Source: a virus. From it: 53,734 bases of DNA. The notes below the pieces were generated by a model. That model saw nothing but the letters and a program-made list of their open reading frames with translations. It searched no databases and was not told the DNA's origin. This document shows positions 46,816-53,734 of this stretch, one piece after another. The stretch lies in IMG/VR virus record IMGVR_UViG_3300037245_000991, positions 1 to 53,734 of that record. One strand, written 5' to 3'. The position numbers and the translations under genes were made by a program. The stretch's first letter is position 1. Each line of letters starts with the position of its first letter.

Positions 46816-47534
46816 TAGATTGCCTCGTACCAAATTTGATTATTGCCCGCCACTACCAACCGTTTTATCACGGCGGTTGGTTGGCTTATGTCAACTGTCT
46901 CTGACCCTAGCGATGAGGGGCCGACTGTACTCTGGGCTGCTATCGTCCCCGACAATTCGACGCCACCCCCTATTGACAAATTAGCATTTTCAACTACACT
47001 TTGTGCTGCAATGGTTCCAGATAATTCTGTGTAGTCAACTCCCGCTGAACTTGAAGCATATATACCTCTCACCCATGTTGCTTCGTTACTTCCAGCATCC
47101 CACGGATTAGGCAAAGCAGTGCTTGGAGTATGTGTACTAACACGGTCGGCAGTAATACTATAATCTGTTTCGGTAATTGTGTCAGTGTCGTCAACTTGTA
47201 TTGCTATCCAATAAGTTGTTCCTGGTGTAACTGCCCAATTGACTGAAACAATTTTCCAACCAGCATCAGTACCTTTTGCATTGACATTGTCTACAAAAAG
47301 ACGGGCGTCTGGTTTGTCATTTCCAACGTGATGACTATAAAGACCAACTTCAAAATTAGCCTCTTCTGTGTTATTATTACACCACCAGCCTATTTCTAAA
47401 ATAGTTGTAACACCGCCAGGAACCACATCTTTTACGGCCATATCATAGGCGTCTATAATAGTAAGTGTTCCACCTGGGTCAGCAACCGGAGGTGTAGCAA
47501 CAAAACCACAATTTGTTCCTAATACGAGTGCCAT
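46815..47534 (-). CDS. Tail-associated protein with shared IWYE C-terminus
   Basis: 239 aa, beta-rich. Contains ELSGTIAAQS twice (about 170 and 192) and ends KRLVVAGNNQIWYEAI, which parallels the end of the protein at 47932-48945 (RKLVAAAENRIWYEDI). Early part has TTYWIAIQVDDTDT, a carbohydrate-binding-like sandwich appearance. It likely belongs to the tail tip, with the shared C-terminus acting as an attachment or assembly tag. Confidence 0.6.
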   Translation of the reverse strand: MALVLGTNCGFVATPPVADPGGTLTIIDAYDMAVKDVVPGGVTTILEIGWWCNNNTEEANFEVGLYSHHVGNDKPDARLFVDNVNAKGTDAGWKIVSVNWAVTPGTTYWIAIQVDDTDTITETDYSITADRVSTHTPSTALPNPWDAGSNEATWVRGIYASSSAGVDYTELSGTIAAQSVVENANLSIGGGVELSGTIAAQSTVGPSSLGSETVDISQPTAVIKRLVVAGNNQIWYEAI

Positions 47535-47535
47535 A

Positions 47536-47931
47536 TTAGTCCAGCGTTATATCTAGTTCACCAATCCCAAATCTTGGAACTTGTGGAGATGTTATGACAC
47601 GAGAAGCGTCAAGAGTCCCGTGTGTCAACATATTTCCCCCAGATGAAGCGTCTGCCAAAAAGAAATGTGTCACAGTTCCCCACGCCCCGGACGCTTCTGG
47701 GAAAGTAACCACAGCAGCATTCGCAGTCGCTCCCCCAGACGCGGCATCCCAATCAGAACCTGATGTGGCAACACGAGCGTAGTTATTACCACTCGGTTCA
47801 GCGAGACCACTTGCATCATCAGTCGGGTCGGCAGTACTCAATCCTATATAAGCGGTCGGCTTGGTGAACGAAGTCTTGCCCGTGACGTGGTCAAGCACTT
47901 TGTTTTCTGTGTAGTTGTTGAAACTTCCCAT
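47536..47931 (-). CDS. Phage structural protein (YTENKVLDH family)
   Basis: 131 aa. NNYTENKVLDHVTGKTSFTK, PTAYIGLSTADPTDDASGLA, SGNNYARVATSGSDW, TVTHFFLADASSGGNMLTHG are phrases I recognise from a common phage structural family next to tail genes, often labelled tail fibre or hypothetical. Beta-rich, no signal. It starts just after the IWYE-tailed protein at 47932 and ends 2 bp before the next start. Confidence 0.75.
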   Translation of the reverse strand: MGSFNNYTENKVLDHVTGKTSFTKPTAYIGLSTADPTDDASGLAEPSGNNYARVATSGSDWDAASGGATANAAVVTFPEASGAWGTVTHFFLADASSGGNMLTHGTLDASRVITSPQVPRFGIGELDITLD

Positions 47932-48945
47932 TTATATATCCTCATACCAAATTCGATTTTCGGCTGCGGCTACTAGTTTGCGATTTGTTGACACAAAATT
48001 GGCTTCGTATCCAGCGGCCAAGTACACGTAGTCAGTGTTCTCCACACCCACACCAGGAGGATCGCCATACGTACCGTCGTCTTGGATCAGGAGACGATAG
48101 TATCGTCCTGTTGTCGGGTAGAAATAGTTCACACCAACAGGGGTAAATCGGATTGTGACAAATGACCATTCATCTCCAGTTGTGGTTCCAACTACATTCG
48201 TGGAGTCAACACGCCAGTATCGTGTTGACAGATAGGAGTATGGGGCACCATCAGTGATTCCAGTTACAGTAAACGAGGTTCCTGCCTGGGCTGAGGATAC
48301 GAGGGAGAGACTCCCAGACGTCGTCCCGTAGTACACGTTGTATGTATCAGCACCACCACCGTCTGTCCAGGCTATCGTTGCTTGATCGAGGGTGACAGAC
48401 GTGTTGGCGTTAGTCGGCAAGGGAGTGTTGGCTTTAGTGGGGGCACCTTCAGTAGCCCTGATGCTTATTGTTATTGTTTCTGGTGAAGCCCCTGATAATC
48501 TACCTAATTTAAGATTTACTGCTGTGATTGTGTATGATGATGTAGCAGTAAAAGTTTGTGCTGTCCACTGTGTATCATAAGAAATAGAAGAAGCCCCTGC
48601 CCAAACTGGGTTGTAGCTGTCTCTCAACACATTAAAACCAGCACTAGTATATGTTTTGAACCAACAATCCTCGGCATCGCCCGACCAAGAAGAACCACTA
48701 TTACTACTGAGAAATCTTTGTCCACCAGCATAGTCACCTGGCGATTTCATTTGACACAAGCAGGCATTACTAAACCCTACGCCAGCAGATCGAATAACTA
48801 TCGCATATACAACACCAGAGGTCAATGCAGTTCCTGCGCCAAAAGTTATTTTAGTATCCTGGGGTTCTGCTGGAGCTTGTGGTAAACCGTTACCGGCTGT
48901 TGTACCACTCGCTAAATCTCCGCCTGTTGGATCACCTGCTGCCAT
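47932..48945 (-). CDS. Tail-associated protein with fibronectin III-like domain and IWYE C-terminus
   Basis: 337 aa. An early beta part (about 30-170) contains SYDTQWTAQTFTATSSYTIT, VNLKLGRLSGASPETITISI (carbohydrate-binding-like). Residues about 183-265, TIAWTDGGGADTYNVYYGTT through RYWRVDSTNVVGTTTGDEWS, form a fibronectin III-type domain. The end, RKLVAAAENRIWYEDI, resembles the C-terminus at 46815-47534. Probably a tail or surface-exposed virion protein contacting the host envelope. Confidence 0.7.
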   Translation of the reverse strand: MAAGDPTGGDLASGTTAGNGLPQAPAEPQDTKITFGAGTALTSGVVYAIVIRSAGVGFSNACLCQMKSPGDYAGGQRFLSSNSGSSWSGDAEDCWFKTYTSAGFNVLRDSYNPVWAGASSISYDTQWTAQTFTATSSYTITAVNLKLGRLSGASPETITISIRATEGAPTKANTPLPTNANTSVTLDQATIAWTDGGGADTYNVYYGTTSGSLSLVSSAQAGTSFTVTGITDGAPYSYLSTRYWRVDSTNVVGTTTGDEWSFVTIRFTPVGVNYFYPTTGRYYRLLIQDDGTYGDPPGVGVENTDYVYLAAGYEANFVSTNRKLVAAAENRIWYEDI

Positions 48946-48957
48946 TCCGCCACTCTC

Positions 48958-49185
48958 CTACAATATCGCTGCCACGACGACCATCGCAACGACAGGCTGT
49001 TCACTTGAACCGATCTGAGTCCCCGCCCCCCATTTCTCAAGTCCCGGCCTTTGTCCCAGCCGGAGTCTTCGTTCGAGGGTGTCGATTGGTCTCACGTTGT
49101 TCGTGTACCCAGACGTAGTGGGCGGTTCCTTATCGACAGGAAGCCCCTTTGATACACCTTTGATCGGGGGAGTGAGTTCTAAAAT
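48958..49185 (-). CDS. Small tail-region protein with non-standard start after HNH gene
   Basis: About 75 aa, open from just after the HNH stop: ...LELTPPIKGVSKGLPVDKEP, TSGYTNNVRPIDTLERRLRL, GQRPGLEKWGAGTQIGSSEQ, ending VVAMVVVAAIL. The frame has no ATG, GTG or TTG near its beginning: it reads ATA ATC ATT TTA GAA. TTAGGAGA lies upstream with best spacing to ATT (49183-49185), which I take as start; ATC or coupled reinitiation are alternatives. Coding character and good fit between neighbours support a real gene whose start was altered by HNH insertion. Confidence 0.55.
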   Translation of the reverse strand: MLELTPPIKGVSKGLPVDKEPPTTSGYTNNVRPIDTLERRLRLGQRPGLEKWGAGTQIGSSEQPVVAMVVVAAIL

Positions 49186-49187
49186 GA

Positions 49188-49691
49188 TTATTCTCCTAAT
49201 GAAAAAGTATAAACGTTTCTAATGTGGGATAAAAACTGTGAGACAGTCAGTTGGTGTTTCATCATATTACATGTAGAGCAGCACGGCACACAATTTTCCA
49301 TTGTGTATCCCAGAGAATTGTCGGTTCGATCTACCCCGTTAAATTTCAGACCAAAATCTCGTGCGTACCCACGATACTTGTTTGTTGGCTCGATGCCACA
49401 ATAGAAACAGTTTCTACGAGTCAAGTCATCAAATTGTTTTCGGGTTAAATCAAAAGTGTAATGCCTATTGTGAGCCGCTTTGCTATAACTACGAAACAAC
49501 TGTTTCCTTGCTGCTTGATGATCTGGCAATTTGCGAGTGCCGCAATTGCCCGGCTGTAATCCGAGCTTTTTTGCCTTGCTTTGAACCGCCGCGTAACTGC
49601 GATTCAATAACTTTGCCGTTTCAGCGAGTCCCAGGGGCTTGTATTTTTCTTCTAACAGTTCAACTTCCTTTTTAGACCACGGCGATCCCAT
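49188..49691 (-). CDS. HNH homing endonuclease with N-terminal HTH
   Basis: 167 aa. An N-terminal Myb/HTH-like part (WSKKEVELLEEKYKPLGLAE, LNRSYAAVQSKAKKLGL) precedes an HNH core: CFYCGIEP, GVDRTDNSLGYTMENCVPCC, STCNMMK. Two CxxC pairs flank the catalytic D-R...N stretch, as in GVDRTDN-type HNH nucleases. Its ATG overlaps the upstream stop (TGATG), a precise insertion between tail genes. The gene behind it lacks a normal start codon. Confidence 0.88.
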   Translation of the reverse strand: MGSPWSKKEVELLEEKYKPLGLAETAKLLNRSYAAVQSKAKKLGLQPGNCGTRKLPDHQAARKQLFRSYSKAAHNRHYTFDLTRKQFDDLTRRNCFYCGIEPTNKYRGYARDFGLKFNGVDRTDNSLGYTMENCVPCCSTCNMMKHQLTVSQFLSHIRNVYTFSLGE

Positions 49692-49921
49692 CAGTCTTTC
49701 ATCCCTATCGCTTTTCTTTCTTTGCGTCTGAGATGTGCCGTGGCCGTAGTACTACCTGTGGCACCACCATAAGATGTTCTGCGACCACTACGTTCCCAGT
49801 GATACCGTGTCATTGGCTGTCGATCAGTACCAGTTCGTTTATTGTATTTGGATACATAGTCCAGATACTCTTTGTTGGTTTTGGTTTTTCTTTTAAGGCG
49901 TTTGGTTCGTACTGTAGCCAT
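49691..49921 (-). CDS. Small basic protein, tail operon
   Basis: 76 aa, very Lys/Arg/Thr-rich (MATVRTKRLKRKTKTNKEYL, HLRRKERKAIGMKD). Stop-start overlaps with both neighbours. Charge suggests nucleic-acid contact or packaging inside the particle; function unknown. Confidence 0.6.
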   Translation of the reverse strand: MATVRTKRLKRKTKTNKEYLDYVSKYNKRTGTDRQPMTRYHWERSGRRTSYGGATGSTTATAHLRRKERKAIGMKD

Positions 49922-50013
49922 TAGTACACCTTCGCTTTCTTACGCCTGAGTACTTTCTTCTTCATCTTACTCTTCGGTTTGATTTTCGGTCTATAGTCTG
50001 AAGTTTCTGGCAT
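49921..50013 (-). CDS. Very small basic peptide
   Basis: 30 aa, MPETSDYRPKIKPKSKMKKK then VLRRKKAKVY. AAGGAG is placed 6 bp before ATG 50011-50013, and the stop overlaps the next start (TAATG). Well connected, though short. Confidence 0.5.
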   Translation of the reverse strand: MPETSDYRPKIKPKSKMKKKVLRRKKAKVY

Positions 50014-50030
50014 GTCATACTCCTTACTCG

Positions 50031-50543
50031 TTAAGCCCAATTCTTTTGTTCATAAATCCAGCATACATCTACATAAACAGTTGTGCTGTCAAGGTCACTG
50101 GCAATGATAATGAATCTGTCATTACCAAGTGTTCGCATGTAGTAGGTGCCTATCATATTGGTCAAACTACTTTCGGTGCCCTCGAACAGAACGTCTTCAC
50201 TAGCCGGAGTGATCGTGTCGATGAAGTGAATCGTTGACGTGTCGGTATCCTGTGTGCCAGTGACTATTGTGAGTTGTGCGTTTCTGTTGTAGTGATCCCC
50301 TGCTCCTCTGGCATTATACATCTGAAGAATTGAATCCAGATCAGCCGCCCCGTCCGCCCGGAACCGCAACAACATAGCATACGGTCCAGGCAGAGGAGGA
50401 GTGAGTTTGACTGTCTTGGCTGCGGCGAGAGCATCAACAGTAACGACGTCCCGACCTGTCACCGCCAAAGCGGCGGTTTCACTTGTGATTGATCCCGCAA
50501 CGTTCCATTTGGCGGGGAAACTGATTAAATTTTGACCACGCAT
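50031..50543 (-). CDS. Beta-rich structural protein, tail region
   Basis: 170 aa from ATG 50543, which has GAGGAG in front; a longer start at 50624 overlaps the previous gene. Contains GRDVVTVDALAAAKTVKLTP and DRFIIIASDLDSTTVYVDVC, no membrane segments. It probably forms part of the head-tail join or tail, by position between adapter and nozzle genes. Confidence 0.6.
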   Translation of the reverse strand: MRGQNLISFPAKWNVAGSITSETAALAVTGRDVVTVDALAAAKTVKLTPPLPGPYAMLLRFRADGAADLDSILQMYNARGAGDHYNRNAQLTIVTGTQDTDTSTIHFIDTITPASEDVLFEGTESSLTNMIGTYYMRTLGNDRFIIIASDLDSTTVYVDVCWIYEQKNWA

Positions 50544-50572
50544 GTCATTTCTCCTCTTTACGTTATAGTCTT

Positions 50573-50947
50573 TTATGTAGCCGAAGACGAGATTAAACAC
50601 CAACCGATTGTGGCTCCATGCCACTCGAAGCGGTTGTATCCACCGGCTGCGGTGAGTTGAGTTCCGTTATCACCAGTAGTGGTAGTGACGTCTACCGTGT
50701 CAGTGCCACCCTCTACTTCTAGCAGGACGTCGAGCTTCTGTGCGTAGTAGGTGCCATCGGGGACTGTGATCGTCATATCAAAGGTGCTGGTCGTAGTGAC
50801 ACGGATAAAACGATCCTGGATAAAATTATCTGGCGACCCACCCATTCGAGCCGTATATGTTACCTCACCTGACGCCGTGACGAGAGCCACTGTCCGAAGA
50901 TCGTGGGCTTTACGTTTTGTTTCAAACCAATTGACTGCGGTTGCCAT
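50573..50947 (-). CDS. Beta-rich structural protein, tail region
   Basis: 124 aa, MATAVNWFETKRKAHDLRTV; beta strands with Thr/Val repeats (DTVDVTTTTGDNGTQLTAAG), ending EWHGATIGWCLISSS. TAGGAGTAAGGAC before ATG. Position right after the adapter suggests a head completion or tail subunit. No family recognised. Confidence 0.6.
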   Translation of the reverse strand: MATAVNWFETKRKAHDLRTVALVTASGEVTYTARMGGSPDNFIQDRFIRVTTTSTFDMTITVPDGTYYAQKLDVLLEVEGGTDTVDVTTTTGDNGTQLTAAGGYNRFEWHGATIGWCLISSSAT

Positions 50948-50993
50948 GTCCTTACTCCTAATAACTGGTTAATTTGGTGGCCACCTTTGGGCC

Positions 50994-51785
50994 TTATCCT
51001 TGACTGTAAATATCACTCTGATCCACATAAGCGAATCGTGTACACGGTCCACCTCCAGCATTCTCATCCAATCCGAGGCCCTTCCTTGTATAAAGGTTGC
51101 CTATCGTGCCTGTGTCTGCTTTGCCTGAATCAAACCGGATCGCGGTCTGAATCAACCGAGCTGCTTCCTGTTGGTGATGTGTGGACGTGTTGTCCTCTTC
51201 CTGGGTCTCGGCCACGGCCAGACATGATTCCAGGATCGCTTCGATGGCCATAATCCCACCGATCATCAGATCAGTGGTTGCCGCCAGCTTAACAGGATCA
51301 ATACGGTAGAAGCAGCTAAACGTATACTTCTGACTGGGGTTTGGGTAGAGCCACAATTCGTAAGTAGTCCCGATCTCGATGTCATATCGCTGGGGGATGA
51401 CGGCGTAGTATAAGGGCCATCCACTTGTGATCGTGTAGCTCCTCATCTCCTTGATCTGCTGTGCGCTTCGTTTGCGTGGGGGTCGCAGTGCTTGGCTGTC
51501 GTTGTGTGAGAGATCAGTGAGCATATCAGAGAAGTCCACAGGAAGCGAATATTTCCACTGTCCATTGACCGTGCTGAACGACCAATACTGCTCGATGAAT
51601 GACCACTCATGGGGTGTACCATATTTCATATCCATCGGATAGAGGAACTGGCGGATGCCACGATCAACGAGGTTTTTACACGTCGTTAGGTTGGTCCCTG
51701 TTGGGGCCGTACCATTGGGTGTAAGAGCAAGGAAGTTAGAGACTCGCGTGTATAGGTCAGCGTATGAGAGTGTGAGTTTGGCCAT
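50994..51785 (-). CDS. Head-tail adapter protein, complete copy
   Basis: 263 aa. RGIRQFLYPMDMKYGTPHEW, QYWSFSTVNGQWKYSLPVDF, YYAVIPQRYDIEIGTTYELW, then helical AIEAILESCLAVAETQEEDN with HHQQEAARLIQTAIRFDSGK. A helical protein with long C-terminal tail between capsid and tail genes fits a T7 gp11-like / P22 gp4-like adapter. ATG 51785 (MAKLTLSY) follows AAGGA with 6-bp spacing; the ATG two codons earlier has no room for one. The left copy (1-242) is split from this leader by an HNH gene. Confidence 0.75.
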   Translation of the reverse strand: MAKLTLSYADLYTRVSNFLALTPNGTAPTGTNLTTCKNLVDRGIRQFLYPMDMKYGTPHEWSFIEQYWSFSTVNGQWKYSLPVDFSDMLTDLSHNDSQALRPPRKRSAQQIKEMRSYTITSGWPLYYAVIPQRYDIEIGTTYELWLYPNPSQKYTFSCFYRIDPVKLAATTDLMIGGIMAIEAILESCLAVAETQEEDNTSTHHQQEAARLIQTAIRFDSGKADTGTIGNLYTRKGLGLDENAGGGPCTRFAYVDQSDIYSQG

Positions 51786-51848
51786 TGTCATTCCTTATCT
51801 TGATGCCAGCCGGGTAGTCCGCACCGGCCAACATCAGGAGACAGAGTC

Positions 51849-52028
51849 TTATTTCTTGTTGCCGTCTGATTCTTTTTTCTTGGGTTTGGCTTCTTTCGCA
51901 GTGTTATCCTGAACCGTAGCTGCTGTCACTACCTGCATCGACTGTTGTAATACCACATGATCTGTTCGTGTGCCTTTGAACTCAGAACACACCTGATCCA
52001 GATTACCTAATGCTTCTTTAACTTCCAT
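51849..52028 (-). CDS. Small lysine-tailed protein, second version
   Basis: 59 aa, MEVKEALGNLDQVCSEFKGT, the counterpart of 815-985. The first 36-38 residues are nearly unchanged, but the C-terminal tail differs (ATVQDNTAKEAKPKKKESDG). GGAGACAGGAA precedes ATG. The conserved/variable boundary suggests a structured N-terminal part and a free basic tail. Confidence 0.8.
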   Translation of the reverse strand: MEVKEALGNLDQVCSEFKGTRTDHVVLQQSMQVVTAATVQDNTAKEAKPKKKESDGNKK

Positions 52029-52082
52029 TTCCTGTCTCCTTAAAATGGGGAGAGCCGAATTGCTCTCCCCGTGTTCATCTGA

Positions 52083-52904
52083 TTAACCGTGGTCCGCCAT
52101 CATAAACAGAGGACCGTTGCCGCCAATACTGCCCGCTATGGCGTATCCAGCGATCTGTGAAGAGTTCGCGGCGACTACAGAGACGCCCAACGCAGTTTCT
52201 ATATCAGAAACGTTACCGTAATCGTGCCACCAACCACTCGCCAATCCACCGGAATTGCCGAAACTACCCTGCGGAATAGGCCAACAGATTCCCTTGGTCT
52301 GTAGCCAGAAGTAATTGGCCGCAGCCGAAACTATGGTAGTGGGAACACCAGCCTTTACCTGATCTCGCAAGAGGGACTCAACCATAACACTCCAGGGGTT
52401 CTGATAAACCTCTGATATATGAGTACCTGCCACGATGGCCTGGTTAAGTTGGCCATCCAACTGGATGGTGAACGCTGCCCCATTATCAGCAGCGTTATTA
52501 CCAACGATTCCTCTGAGTGTAGTGTTGTAGTCCGTAGCACCATCCATGATAATCACATACCCACCACGCAAGAAATCAGCAGTCAGGGCATCGTGTGTGC
52601 CAGCCGCAATCGTAATTTCAGTTGAGCCAGCATCGTGGGATGTGGCGAACGCAGTGTACCCCAAATAACCACTGTCAGAGAAAGAGCACGCCCTTGACGC
52701 ATAGAGAGCAGTAGCCCCAGTAGATTTGGCGTACCGATACTCCCTGCCGTCTGCCAATACAAGGCGATCACCAATGTCGAACTCCTTATCCTTGGTAGTC
52801 GTAGGAGTCACATACAAGAAGTTAATATTGGGCACCTGTGTTTCGTAAATACCCTTCTTGAGGGTATCGTCAAAGTGCTTTGTGTAAGCAAAACCTTTAG
52901 CCAT
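52083..52904 (-). CDS. Capsid-associated structural protein, second version
   Basis: 273 aa, the same length as the gene at 1039-1860 and about 96 percent identical at protein level by eye. Differences cluster near the end (VSDIETALGVSVVAAN against VSDINTALGVTVQAAN). Same role inferred: a decoration-like head protein. Confidence 0.65.
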   Translation of the reverse strand: MAKGFAYTKHFDDTLKKGIYETQVPNINFLYVTPTTTKDKEFDIGDRLVLADGREYRYAKSTGATALYASRACSFSDSGYLGYTAFATSHDAGSTEITIAAGTHDALTADFLRGGYVIIMDGATDYNTTLRGIVGNNAADNGAAFTIQLDGQLNQAIVAGTHISEVYQNPWSVMVESLLRDQVKAGVPTTIVSAAANYFWLQTKGICWPIPQGSFGNSGGLASGWWHDYGNVSDIETALGVSVVAANSSQIAGYAIAGSIGGNGPLFMMADHG

Positions 52905-52936
52905 TTTTCTATTCCTTAAAAAGTGTTGTCAATCGC

Positions 52937-53734
52937 TTACGAACTCGGGTGTTGGCTGACCAAGAACCCGGCGTTCTGTGGGTCGTTGCACCACATCTGA
53001 TACCGGATGTAGATGAGTCGCTGCATCACAACGGCACGAGTCGGATCAGTACCAGTGAGTTCTTTGAAGTTCCAGTTTGAGTCAACAATCGGGAAGAGGT
53101 TGCTATGGTTTATCCCGAAAATCGGATCAGTGCCATACAGTGACGTGCGGGCCTCATCAAAGAGATCGACATACGCGAGTGGGATGCTCCTAAACGTGGG
53201 CGTACCCCAATGCGAATCTTCACGATACCCCATTTGATCGTCGGCCTTCGCGTAGAACGAATTCAATTTAGCGATCACGTTATCAGAGGTGTACATCGAG
53301 AAGTCGAGCAAACCGTTCTTGCCCTGGCTCGGGTCCATCGGCACAACAGGAGCCTGGAACCCGGTCTTGCGCACAGCACGATCTAACAGCGTGAGCAGAG
53401 ACTCATCAATGTTGCCAAGGTGGTCGGCGTAGTAACTCGCCCACCCAGTGTTGTTCGACGCAGACGAGTTCAACCCTGCTGTATCATAAGCCGTGCCGGG
53501 GGTGCTGCCGTCATTGTAACGAGACTGATAACCAGTCCAACCACCAGTACTTGAGGCAGTGCCAACTCGGAGCCAAGTGTTAAGCGAGTTCGGGCTGAGA
53601 GAATCGTTTGCACTAGTAGGCCCAGTAACCATCGAAAGATAAACACCTTCGAGGATGTCCTTCATCGCAGAGCGATACTGAGACGCGAGTACGTCGTAAA
53701 TCTTCTGGGCACCACTGTTGAGCGACGTTTCCAT
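52937..53734 (-). CDS. Major capsid protein, second version (5' part cut by window end)
   Basis: 265 C-terminal residues of the coat protein matching residues 101-365 of the gene at 1893-2990. The window ends at an internal Met (METSLNSG), so the real start is outside. Substitutions are conservative (LTGPTG/VTGPTS, FGLNHSNIFPVV/FGINHSNLFPIV, DTARTS/DEARTS). Confidence 0.85.
   Translation of the reverse strand: METSLNSGAQKIYDVLASQYRSAMKDILEGVYLSMVTGPTSANDSLSPNSLNTWLRVGTASSTGGWTGYQSRYNDGSTPGTAYDTAGLNSSASNNTGWASYYADHLGNIDESLLTLLDRAVRKTGFQAPVVPMDPSQGKNGLLDFSMYTSDNVIAKLNSFYAKADDQMGYREDSHWGTPTFRSIPLAYVDLFDEARTSLYGTDPIFGINHSNLFPIVDSNWNFKELTGTDPTRAVVMQRLIYIRYQMWCNDPQNAGFLVSQHPSS

Larger units (their letters stand above)
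51544..53734. repeat. Diverged terminal redundancy, right copy
   Basis: Counterpart of 1-2690, with the same four genes in the same order but no HNH gene. The contig stops inside the major capsid gene. Divergence is mostly silent, so both copies come from functional phage strains. Confidence 0.9.

Overview
The window reads as almost one complete unit of a tailed, short-tailed (podovirus-type) dsDNA phage, probably assembled from an environmental sample. Evidence: a full head-packaging and tail gene set, a complete DNA replication and recombination set, densely packed genes with ATGA, TGATG or TAATG stop-start overlaps, and strong Shine-Dalgarno sites. I see no rRNA, tRNA, CRISPR array, integrase, repressor or phage RNA polymerase. 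Sigma70-like promoters, a Tat-type signal peptide and a lipoprotein signal suggest a bacterial host whose RNA polymerase is used; the host cannot be named from the sequence.

Layout: two opposed transcription blocks diverge from a non-coding control region at about 11.8-12.45 kb. The rightward (+) block, 12.45-38.3 kb, starts with about 30 small unknown or zinc-binding proteins. It continues with a RecG-like helicase, a nucleotide-metabolism cluster (dATP/dGTP diphosphohydrolase-like, MazG, 5'-deoxynucleotidase, metallophosphoesterase), a family A DNA polymerase, a VRR-NUC nuclease, a Cas4/RecB-like nuclease, a Sak4-like ATPase, a putative ssDNA-binding protein and a TOPRIM primase / SF3-type helicase. 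The leftward (-) block runs from 11.8 kb down to 1 and continues from 53.7 down to 38.2 kb. In transcription order it has small genes, an SPFH/band-7 protein, a membrane-anchored trypsin-like protease, small and large terminase, portal, small zinc proteins, scaffold, major capsid, a decoration-like protein, head-tail adapter, tail/nozzle proteins, fibre-like protein, a 1091-aa internal virion-type protein and a small XhlA/holin-like membrane protein.

The two ends carry the same genes (adapter start, small gene, decoration-like protein, major capsid) in two diverged versions: 1-2690 corresponds to 51544-53734. The simplest reading is a circular or circularly permuted genome of about 51.0-51.5 kb whose ends were assembled from two co-occurring strains. 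One version has an HNH endonuclease gene of about 0.5 kb that the other lacks. Four HNH genes sit exactly on gene junctions, so homing endonucleases are an active force in this genome.

Most unusual: the SPFH + transmembrane serine protease pair at the head of the packaging operon; a polymorphic HNH gene that took over the start region of the adapter gene; a tail gene left without a normal start codon behind another HNH gene; a Tat-signal protein in the replication block; and a nucleotide-pool cluster resembling that of Z-DNA phages but without a visible PurZ. No endolysin could be recognised.
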